From: Nitrospirota bacterium
Lineage (GTDB): Bacteria; Nitrospirota; Nitrospiria; Nitrospirales; NS-4
Assembly (NCBI GenBank): GCA_005877855.1
Contig: VBOF01000263.1
Span: 1 to 11,201 of the forward strand
DNA length: 11,201 nucleotides
Direction: 5' to 3'
Shown here: in pieces, positions 5,628 through 11,201 of the stretch
How the letters are laid out: each line of letters begins with the position of its first letter
Numbering within the stretch: position 1 is the stretch's first letter
Made by a program: the position numbers and the translations under genes
The notes under the pieces: model-generated
Seen by the model: only the letters and a program-made list of their open reading frames with translations
Databases searched by the model: none
What the model was told of the DNA's origin: nothing

Positions 5628-6923
5628 ATGCCGATCTCGGATGTCAAAGATATCGCGCGCTATGCGGGACAGGAGGCGACGGTTCGGGGATGGCTTCGCC
5701 ACAAGCGGATCGCGGGCAAGATCGCATTCCTCGTCGTGCGGGACGGGACGGGCGACATTCAGGCCGTCGTCAGCAAGGTTGCAGTCGGGGACGAAGCATT
5801 CGAGCTGACCAGCCGGTTGACCCAAGAATCATCTCTCGTGCTGACGGGAACCGTCCAAGCCGACGCGCGGGCGCCGGGCGGGCACGAACTGCACATCAAC
5901 CGGCTGGAGGTGCTCCATCTCGTTCCGGAAGAGTTCCCGATCCAGCCCAAAGAGCACGGGACCGGCTTCCTGATGGAACATCGGCACCTCTGGATCCGAT
6001 CCCACCGCCAGCAGGCCATCTTGCGGATCCGTCACGAGCTCATCCGCGCCTGCCGCAATTTTTTCGATGACCGCGGGTTCTTCCTGGTCGACACGCCCAT
6101 CTTCACCCCGAACGCCTGCGAGGGGACGACCACGCTGTTCGAGACCGATTATTTCGGCCAAACGGCCTATCTGACCCAGAGCGGCCAGCTGTACAACGAA
6201 GCGACCGCCGCGGCGTTCGGCAAGGTGTATTGTTTCGGGCCGACCTTCCGGGCCGAGAAGTCCAAGACCAGGCGCCATCTCATGGAGTTCTGGATGGTGG
6301 AGCCGGAGGTCGCCTTTGCGGAGCTCGCCGACGTGATGACGCTGGCCGAGGAGTTCCTGACGTCTCTCGTGGCCCGTGTGCTGGAACATCGGCGGGAAGA
6401 GTTGAAGGTCCTGGAACGGGACGTGAAAAGGCTGGAGGCCGTCGTCCCGCCGTTTCCCCGGATCACGTACGCCGAAGCAGTGGAACGGCTGCAGAAGAAG
6501 GGCAACCCGATCCAACCGGGTGACGACTTCGGGGGGGACGAGGAGACGATCCTCTCCAACGAGTTCGACCGTCCGGTGATCATCCACCGTTATCCGACCG
6601 CCTTGAAGGCGTTCTACATGCAAAATGACCCTGAGAACCCGGATCTCGCTCTGTGCATGGACGTGCTGGCCCCGGAAGGGTACGGCGAGATCATCGGCGG
6701 CGGGCAGCGCATTCATGAACGCGACAAGCTGCTCGCACGCCTGAAAGCCCACGGGTTACCCCAAGATGCCTTCCAATGGTACGTGGACCTACGCACGTTC
6801 GGAACAGTCCCCCACGCCGGTTTCGGGATGGGTATCGAACGGGCCGTGGCGTGGATCTGCGGGCTGGAGCATGTCCGGGAGACCATCCCCTTCCCCCGCC
6901 TGTTGTATAAGATCTACCCCTAA
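5628..6923 (+). CDS. asnS: Asparaginyl-tRNA synthetase (class IIb)
   Basis: Cytoplasmic enzyme charging tRNA-Asn with asparagine at the cost of ATP. At 431 residues it matches the shorter Bacillus-type AsnRS (about 430) rather than the longer E. coli type (about 466). An N-terminal OB-fold anticodon-binding domain spans about 16-100 (VRGWLRHKR, IAFLVVRDGTG). The class II core follows: motif 1 around 134-160 (IRHELIRACRNFFDDRGF), the amino-acid-site segment LTQSGQLYNEA (182-192), motif 2 FGPTFRAEKSKTRRHL (203-218, Arg208) and motif 3 GFGMGIER (398-405, Arg405). The ending ETIPFPR (418-424) is characteristic of AsnRS. The FWMVEPEVAF segment also favours AsnRS over AspRS. It is divergent from the propeller gene and occupies the position upstream of rsmH where mraZ commonly lies. 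No rho-independent terminator is evident after the TAA. Confidence 0.95.
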   Translation: MPISDVKDIARYAGQEATVRGWLRHKRIAGKIAFLVVRDGTGDIQAVVSKVAVGDEAFELTSRLTQESSLVLTGTVQADARAPGGHELHINRLEVLHLVPEEFPIQPKEHGTGFLMEHRHLWIRSHRQQAILRIRHELIRACRNFFDDRGFFLVDTPIFTPNACEGTTTLFETDYFGQTAYLTQSGQLYNEATAAAFGKVYCFGPTFRAEKSKTRRHLMEFWMVEPEVAFAELADVMTLAEEFLTSLVARVLEHRREELKVLERDVKRLEAVVPPFPRITYAEAVERLQKKGNPIQPGDDFGGDEETILSNEFDRPVIIHRYPTALKAFYMQNDPENPDLALCMDVLAPEGYGEIIGGGQRIHERDKLLARLKAHGLPQDAFQWYVDLRTFGTVPHAGFGMGIERAVAWICGLEHVRETIPFPRLLYKIYP

Positions 6924-6997
6924 GTACAGAATCTAGTACCACGACTTTCAGGCTCATCGGTCCGGCTTCCAGTCAGTCAGCCTTCTTCGGCAGGGTA

Positions 6998-7006
6998 TTA
7001 TCCACA
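6998..7006 (+). promoter_or_regulatory. DnaA box, perfect consensus
   Basis: TTATCCACA matches the strong DnaA box consensus (TTATNCACA) exactly. It lies in the non-coding gap, 54 bases upstream of the -35 element of the dcw promoter. A second copy with one mismatch, TTATTGACA, begins 19 bases later at 7017 in the same orientation. A single 9-mer can occur by chance; the promoter context is what makes it worth marking. Confidence 0.5.
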
Positions 7007-7016
7007 GGATTGACTT

Positions 7017-7025
7017 TTATTGACA
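7017..7025 (+). promoter_or_regulatory. Possible second DnaA box (one mismatch)
   Basis: TTATTGACA differs from TTATNCACA only at the sixth base (G for C). Same orientation as the perfect box at 6998 and close to it. On its own it would not be reported. Confidence 0.3.
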
Positions 7026-7060
7026 GCTTTCCTATCCAGGCAGAATGTCATAAATTATTC

Positions 7061-7088
7061 TTGACAACCAGGTAACGGAGCGTATACT
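7061..7088 (+). promoter_or_regulatory. Sigma-70 promoter of the dcw cluster
   Basis: TTGACA (7061-7066, 6/6) and TATACT (7083-7088, 5/6) are separated by 16 bases. They are preceded by an AT-rich stretch (TAAATTATTC, 7051-7060) that could act as an UP element. The expected start site is about 7094-7096, giving an 80-85-base leader before the rsmH ATG. This is the best promoter in the window and the only good candidate upstream of rsmH. Confidence 0.8.
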
Positions 7089-7100
7089 GTCGCCCAGTTA

Positions 7101-7125
7101 GTGGGTGAAAGTGGGAATGAGTGGT
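7101..7125 (+). promoter_or_regulatory. MraZ-type operator: three GTGG(G/T) direct repeats
   Basis: GTGGG (7101-7105), GTGGG (7111-7115) and GTGGT (7121-7125) occur at exactly 10-base spacing, one per helical turn, starting about six bases after the predicted transcription start. MraZ is known to bind arrays of TGGG-core repeats with 5-base spacers in the promoter of the dcw cluster, and this array fits in sequence, period and place. Binding here would be expected to affect transcription from the promoter at 7061-7088. No mraZ gene is present in the window. Confidence 0.7.
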
Positions 7126-7178
7126 TCTCTCCTAATGATAAAACGTTAAGACAATGGAACCTGTTCGGGATTGCAGTC

Positions 7179-8078
7179 ATGCACCGCCCTGTGATGCTGC
7201 ACGAAGTGCTGGCTTGGCTGCAACCAAGGGCTGGAGGGATCTATCTCGACGGGACGATCGGGGCAGGAGGGCACAGCTTGGCCATCCTTGAGGCGAGCGC
7301 ACCGGATGGGCGGATCGTCGGGTTGGATCGTGACGCAACGGCGGTGGCGACGGCCAGGCAGGCGCTGCTCCCGTACGGCGATCGGGCGGTGATCGTGCAG
7401 GCTGCTTATGGCGATGCCCCACGTGTGGTGCGTGAGACGACGGAGCGCCATCTCGATGGCGCCTTGCTGGACCTGGGTGTCTCCTCCCTGCAGCTGGACA
7501 CGCCTGCCCGGGGCTTCAGTTTTCTGTCGGACGGACCGCTGGACATGCGGATGGACATGCGGGACTCCGTGACGGCTGCGGACCTCGTCAATCGCCTGCA
7601 CGAGAAGGAGCTGGGCCGGATCATTGAGGAGCACGGAGAGGAGCGCTACGCTCGGCGCATTGCCAAAGGGATCGTCCGACGGCGAACCCAAAGCCCCATT
7701 CTAACGACGCTGGCGTTGGTCGAGGTCATCCGAGAAACAGTGCCGCCAGCATACCTGCACAGACGGCTCCACTTCGCTACGCGGACCTTTCAAGCGTTAC
7801 GGATCGCCGTCAATCACGAACTTGACAACCTCGAACCAGCGCTGCGACAGATCGCCGCGCTGTTGCGTCCCGGCGGTCGGCTTGTGGTCCTCGCCTTCCA
7901 TTCGCTCGAAGACCGCGTCGTGAAACAGACATTTCGGGCACTGGCGCAGGGACCAGCGGCGGGTTTCACTATCCTGACCAAACGCCCGGTCACCCCGTCG
8001 GCCCAGGACTGCGCCGAGAATCCCCGTGGTCGCAGCGCCAAGCTGCGGGTGCTGGCTGCGCAGGAGGCCGCCGCATGA
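7179..8078 (+). CDS. rsmH: 16S rRNA (cytosine-1402-N4)-methyltransferase
   Basis: SAM-dependent methylation of C1402 in 16S rRNA, at the ribosomal P site (formerly MraW). 299 residues from the ATG at 7179. The frame is open back to GTG 7101, but that stretch contains the operator repeats and encodes nothing family-like, while MHRPVMLHEVL is the typical N-terminus. A weak GGGA lies at 7167-7170, eight bases before the start. Family motifs seen: DGTIGAGGHS (24-33, SAM binding), GLDRD (48-52), DLGVSSLQLD (98-107), GFSF (112-115), DMRMD (122-126), RTFQALRI (202-209), HSLEDR (241-246) and NPRGRSAKLRVL (281-292). It is the first gene of the dcw cluster here; its stop overlaps the ftsL ATG by four bases (ATGA). 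Confidence 0.95.
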   Translation: MHRPVMLHEVLAWLQPRAGGIYLDGTIGAGGHSLAILEASAPDGRIVGLDRDATAVATARQALLPYGDRAVIVQAAYGDAPRVVRETTERHLDGALLDLGVSSLQLDTPARGFSFLSDGPLDMRMDMRDSVTAADLVNRLHEKELGRIIEEHGEERYARRIAKGIVRRRTQSPILTTLALVEVIRETVPPAYLHRRLHFATRTFQALRIAVNHELDNLEPALRQIAALLRPGGRLVVLAFHSLEDRVVKQTFRALAQGPAAGFTILTKRPVTPSAQDCAENPRGRSAKLRVLAAQEAAA

Positions 8079-8386
8079 AATTCCTGGCTGGAACCGTGCT
8101 GTTAGCGCTTGCGCTCGGCGCCGTGTGGGAGAAAATGGATATCTACCGGACCGGGTACGCGATTGAGCAGCTCCAGGCACGGAAGAAGCAGGTGCAGCAG
8201 GAGCAGAAAACCCTGCAACTGGAGTTCGCCCGGTTGACCGCGCCGGATCAGATCGAACGGGTGGCAGTCTCTCGGCTCGGCATGATGCGGCCCCGGTACG
8301 ATCAGGTCGTGCTGGTCCAGAACGGTTCGCCGCCATCGAGGACCGAGCCGGCCGGTCGCGTTGTCCCGGCGTCGCATACCCAGTGA
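8075..8386 (+). CDS. ftsL: Cell division protein FtsL (bitopic, coiled coil)
   Basis: 103 residues. Almost no cytoplasmic tail (MK), one membrane segment about 3-18 (FLAGTVLLALALGAVW), then a periplasmic helix rich in Gln, Lys, Glu and Leu (about 29-55, heptad-like). It is followed by the pattern typical of FtsL/DivIC proteins (APDQIERVAVSRLGMMRPRYDQVVLV, 56-81) and a Pro/Ser-rich tail. FtsL forms a complex with FtsB and FtsQ and helps activate the FtsW-FtsI septal synthase. Sequence conservation in this family is poor, so the call relies on topology, coiled coil, and position between rsmH and ftsI. The start is fixed by the ATGA overlap with rsmH. Confidence 0.88.
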   Translation: MKFLAGTVLLALALGAVWEKMDIYRTGYAIEQLQARKKQVQQEQKTLQLEFARLTAPDQIERVAVSRLGMMRPRYDQVVLVQNGSPPSRTEPAGRVVPASHTQ

Positions 8387-8405
8387 CAGAGGGCCGGCGT
8401 CTGCC

Positions 8406-10121
8406 ATGATGGAAGAGGACGCCAGACGCTGGCGGACAATCGTGGCGGGGGTCCTGCTGGGCCTTGGCTTTCTCCTCGCCTTGGGCCGCCTGTTCGACTT
8501 ACAGGTACTCCGCGCGGAGGAGTTGGCCCAGTTGGCCGGCCGCCAGCACCAGAAGATTCTCACGGTGGAGGGTGGGCGTGGCGCAATCTCCGATCGAAAC
8601 GGTAAGATCTTAGCGATCACCATGGAGGTGCCTTCGGTCTTCGGCGCGCCGAAATACGTGTCGGACCCCCGGGCCACGGCCGTCCGTCTCAGCCGCGTGC
8701 TCAAGGCGGACGCGCGCCAACTGGAAGCCAAATTGAAGAGCGAGCGGGACTTTGTCTGGTTGCAACGGCGCCTCGCGCCCGAGCGGGCGGAGGGGCTACA
8801 GAGTCTTTCCCTCGACGGCATCGGGGTCATTCCTGAGGGGCGCCGGTTCTATCCCAAAGGGGTCATGCTGTCGCACGTCCTCGGGTTCGGCAATATCGAC
8901 AACCAAGGCCTGGAGGGGCTGGAGCGGCGGTACGATGCTGTGCTTCGGGGCGAGCGAGGCCGGCTCGTAGTCGAACGGGACGCCTTCGGCGGGGCCGTGT
9001 TTCCCAAGGGGCTCAATTACGTCGCGCCGTCCCCGGGCAAGGATCTGGTCCTTACGATCGATGAGGTGATTCAATATATCGCGGAACAGGAGTTGGCCGA
9101 GGCGGTAACGCGCACGCGGGCGGCCTCGGGCGTCGTCATCGTGGTGGAGCCGAAGACCGGCGCGCTCCTGGCCATGGCGATGCGGCCGACCTTCGATCCC
9201 AATGAGCCGAAGGGGGATCCGAACCTGTGGCGCAACCGCGCCGTCAGCGACGCGTACGAGCCAGGCTCGACGTTCAAGCTTGTGGCCGCTGCGGCGGCGC
9301 TCGAAGAGAAACTGGTCTCGCCCGACGAGTTCATCTACGGCGAGAACGGCCAGTATGTGGTGGAGAACACGGTGGTTCACGATCACCACAAAAACGGGTG
9401 GATGACCTTCGCCCAAGTCCTTCAGCGATCCAGCAACATCGGGATGGTCAAGGTGGTGGAGCACCTGGCGCCGGAAAAGCTGGCCTGGTACATCAACGCC
9501 TTCGGGTTTGGTCAAAAGACGGACGTCGATCTGACGGGAGAACAGCGGGGCCTGGTCAAGGATCTCCACGATTGGAGCCGACGCACGCGGGCTTCGATCG
9601 CCATGGGCCAGGAGATCGGGGTGACCCCCTTGCAGTTGGTGATGGCAGTGTCGGCCATTGCGAACGGAGGCTGGCTGATGCGGCCCTACGTGGTGTCCGA
9701 AGTCCGATCCTCGACCGGGGAGACCATTGCTCACTTGGAACCGGTCGTCCGCCGTCGCCCCATCTCCGCGCAAACGGCTAAGGCCCTGACCGAGATCATG
9801 CGCGGCGCTGTCCTGCCGGGCGGCACCGGCACGCTCGGGGCTGTGCCCGGGTACGACGTGGCCGGCAAGACCGGGACCGCGCAGAAGATCGATCCGCTCA
9901 CCGGAGGCTATTCGGCGATGCGGATGGTCAGTTCGTTCGTCGGGTTCCTGCCGGCGGATGATCCCAAGCTGGCCATCCTGGTCGTGGTGGATGAGCCGCA
10001 GACCGAGCACTGGGGAGGCACCGTGGCGGCGCCCGTTTTCCAGCGGATTGCGGCGCAGGCTGTTCGCCATCTGGGCATCGTGCCGAAAACGGAGCAAGGC
10101 CAGATTCTTGCAGCGCGATGA
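8406..10121 (+). CDS. ftsI: Septal peptidoglycan transpeptidase FtsI (PBP3, class B PBP)
   Basis: Inner-membrane transpeptidase that cross-links septal peptidoglycan with FtsW. 571 residues from the ATG at 8406, 19 bases after the ftsL stop. A second ATG follows at 8409. A TTG at 8361 would add 15 residues and overlap ftsL; AGAGGG (8388-8393) favours the ATG pair. One N-terminal membrane segment (about 11-34) is followed by the PBP dimerisation domain (from about 55, GGRGAISDRNGKILA) and the transpeptidase domain with all active-site motifs: STFK (288-291, nucleophile Ser288), SSN (342-344) and KTG (488-490). No PASTA domain follows, unlike PbpB and SpoVD of Bacillus. The stop overlaps the murE start (ATGA). 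The sequence looks intact. Confidence 0.94.
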   Translation: MMEEDARRWRTIVAGVLLGLGFLLALGRLFDLQVLRAEELAQLAGRQHQKILTVEGGRGAISDRNGKILAITMEVPSVFGAPKYVSDPRATAVRLSRVLKADARQLEAKLKSERDFVWLQRRLAPERAEGLQSLSLDGIGVIPEGRRFYPKGVMLSHVLGFGNIDNQGLEGLERRYDAVLRGERGRLVVERDAFGGAVFPKGLNYVAPSPGKDLVLTIDEVIQYIAEQELAEAVTRTRAASGVVIVVEPKTGALLAMAMRPTFDPNEPKGDPNLWRNRAVSDAYEPGSTFKLVAAAAALEEKLVSPDEFIYGENGQYVVENTVVHDHHKNGWMTFAQVLQRSSNIGMVKVVEHLAPEKLAWYINAFGFGQKTDVDLTGEQRGLVKDLHDWSRRTRASIAMGQEIGVTPLQLVMAVSAIANGGWLMRPYVVSEVRSSTGETIAHLEPVVRRRPISAQTAKALTEIMRGAVLPGGTGTLGAVPGYDVAGKTGTAQKIDPLTGGYSAMRMVSSFVGFLPADDPKLAILVVVDEPQTEHWGGTVAAPVFQRIAAQAVRHLGIVPKTEQGQILAAR

Positions 10122-11201
10122 GACTTCGGGAATGCGTGGACGCCCTCGACGGAGTGACGATGCAGGGCAGTCTCGATCGGGAGATCACCGGGCTGACGGA
10201 TGATTCGCGGCGGGTGTCCCCCGGTGGGCTGTTCGTCGCAGTGAAGGGTACGCAATCGGACGGCCATCGCTTTCTCGCGCAGGCCGTCACGGCGGGTGCC
10301 GGTGCGATCGTCGTGGAGAAGGGGCAAGTGTCCGCAGAGACGCTGGCGTCGCTCGGGGTACCGGTGATCCAGGTTGGCGACTCGCGCCGGGCCTTGGGTC
10401 TGCTGGCCAGTCGGTTCTATGGGGAGCCGTCCCGCCGGCTGAAGGTGATCGGCGTGACCGGCACCAACGGGAAGACGACGACGACCTATCTCTGCAAGTC
10501 GATCCTAGAGGCTGCCGGCGTGCGGGTGGGCCTGATCGGTACCGTGGCTTACGTGTTCGGCGACGAACGGGTGGCGGCGACCCACACGACCCCCGGTGCC
10601 GTGGAGCTCCAGGGCTTGCTTCGAAGAATGGTGGACGCGGGTATGCAGGCGGTGGTGATGGAGGTGTCCTCGCATGCGCTCGCGCTCGATCGGACGGCGG
10701 GATGCCAATTCGGGACGACGGTGTTCACCAATCTTACGCAGGACCACCTGGATTTCCATGCCGACATGGAAGATTACTTTCGCGCGAAGCTACGGCTCTT
10801 CACGGCGCTGGCCTCAGATGCCCGCGCCATCGTGAACGGCGACGATCCCTACGGCGGGCGGGTCGTCGAGGCCACGCGGGCCAGGGTGTGGACCTACGCC
10901 ATCGATCGCCCGGCCGATCTGCGCGCCGAAGACGTGCAGATGTCCCTGAACGGCGTGCGGTTCACGGCCCGTACGCCGGCGGGATCGGTCGCCCTCCGCT
11001 GTCGACTCGTGGGCCGCCACAATGTCCACAATATCCTGGCGGCGGTCGGAAGTGGGTTGGCGCAGGGCGTGCCGCTGGAGGCGATTGCCGAGGGGGTCGC
11101 CGCGCTTCGGAATGTCCCGGGTCGGTTCGAGCAGGTGGACGCCGGCCAGCCGTTTACGGTGGTCGTCGACTACGCCCACACCGAGGATGCGCTCTACCGG
11201 T
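10118..11201 (+). CDS. murE: UDP-N-acetylmuramoyl-tripeptide synthetase MurE (partial, 3' end outside)
   Basis: Cytoplasmic ATP-dependent ligase adding the third residue (meso-diaminopimelate or lysine) to UDP-MurNAc-L-Ala-D-Glu. The first 361 residues are visible; the frame is open to the window edge. Domain 1 (about 1-105) binds the UDP-sugar (TDDSRRVSPGGLFVAVKG, 27-44). The central ATP-grasping part has the Mur-ligase P-loop TGTNGKTTT (114-122), the substrate region HTTP (156-159), SSHAL (184-188), DHLDFH (209-214) and the lysine that is carbamylated in MurE (Lys224, in RAKLRLF). The C-terminal domain starts near 335 (VPGRFEQV, then VDYAHT at 350-355). The motif that tells DAP from lysine enzymes lies beyond the window, so specificity is not shown; DAP is expected in a diderm. 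The ATG overlaps the ftsI stop. Confidence 0.94.
   Translation, partial: MRLRECVDALDGVTMQGSLDREITGLTDDSRRVSPGGLFVAVKGTQSDGHRFLAQAVTAGAGAIVVEKGQVSAETLASLGVPVIQVGDSRRALGLLASRFYGEPSRRLKVIGVTGTNGKTTTTYLCKSILEAAGVRVGLIGTVAYVFGDERVAATHTTPGAVELQGLLRRMVDAGMQAVVMEVSSHALALDRTAGCQFGTTVFTNLTQDHLDFHADMEDYFRAKLRLFTALASDARAIVNGDDPYGGRVVEATRARVWTYAIDRPADLRAEDVQMSLNGVRFTARTPAGSVALRCRLVGRHNVHNILAAVGSGLAQGVPLEAIAEGVAALRNVPGRFEQVDAGQPFTVVVDYAHTEDALYR

Noticed and set aside
5829..6752. 307-codon minus-strand open frame opposite asnS
   Set aside because: Shadow of asnS: antisense to all class II motifs and of low-complexity composition.
6924..6997. Search for an mraZ remnant or asnS terminator after asnS
   Set aside because: No MraZ-like frame on either strand and no GC-rich stem followed by T-tract; only short weak inverted repeats such as GTAC...GTAC.
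7117..7149. Ten-codon upstream open frame (MSGSLLMIKR) in the rsmH leader
   Set aside because: The only possible Shine-Dalgarno is an operator repeat placed too close to the ATG, and it shows no similarity to MraZ. It could be real, but nothing beyond its existence supports it.
7101..7178. N-terminal extension of rsmH from GTG 7101
   Set aside because: The 26 extra residues coincide with the operator repeats and leader, no ribosome binding site precedes the GTG, and the family starts at MHRPVML.
8796..10097. 433-codon minus-strand open frame opposite ftsI
   Set aside because: ftsI is certain from its active-site motifs; the antisense translation has no domain, signal or plausible start context.

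Overview
The window is GC-rich bacterial chromosome with tightly packed, ordinary-looking genes and no sign of phage, transposon, CRISPR or RNA genes. Signal peptides, a lipoprotein signal and a periplasmic D-Ala-D-Ala carboxypeptidase suggest a diderm. Gene content and protein style are compatible with Nitrospirota (Nitrospira-like). That placement is inference from recollection, not from a marker gene, and should be held loosely.

Left block (1-2908, + strand): the 3' end of an unidentified gene, then a Glu/Leu/Phe/Val-family glutamate dehydrogenase, then a four-helix membrane protein whose GTG start overlaps the dehydrogenase stop, then a 94-residue helical protein. After a 122-base gap comes an exported protein of unknown function with a strong Shine-Dalgarno.

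Middle block (2939-5535, - strand, read right to left): an FG-GAP/VCBS beta-propeller lipoprotein, a 60-residue two-helix membrane protein, a CxxC/CxxC zinc-ribbon-like small protein, and a serine D-Ala-D-Ala carboxypeptidase whose ATG overlaps the previous stop. The block converges with the exported protein on the left and diverges from asnS on the right.

Right block (5628-11201, + strand): asparaginyl-tRNA synthetase, a 255-base regulatory gap, then the front of the division and cell wall (dcw) cluster: rsmH, ftsL, ftsI and a murE cut by the window end. ATGA overlaps join rsmH-ftsL and ftsI-murE, so the four genes look like one transcription unit. FtsL and FtsI act at the septum, MurE makes the UDP-MurNAc-tripeptide in the cytoplasm, and the carboxypeptidase from the middle block trims the resulting peptides in the periplasm.

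The most informative part is the asnS-rsmH gap. It holds a near-consensus sigma-70 promoter (TTGACA, 16 bases, TATACT). Directly downstream are three GTGG(G/T) units at exactly 10-base spacing, which is the form of an MraZ operator. Upstream is a perfect DnaA box (TTATCCACA) with a one-mismatch second copy. mraZ itself, normally the first gene of this cluster, is absent: asnS sits in its place. I see no wholly new system; the operator without its adjacent regulator gene is the best lead.
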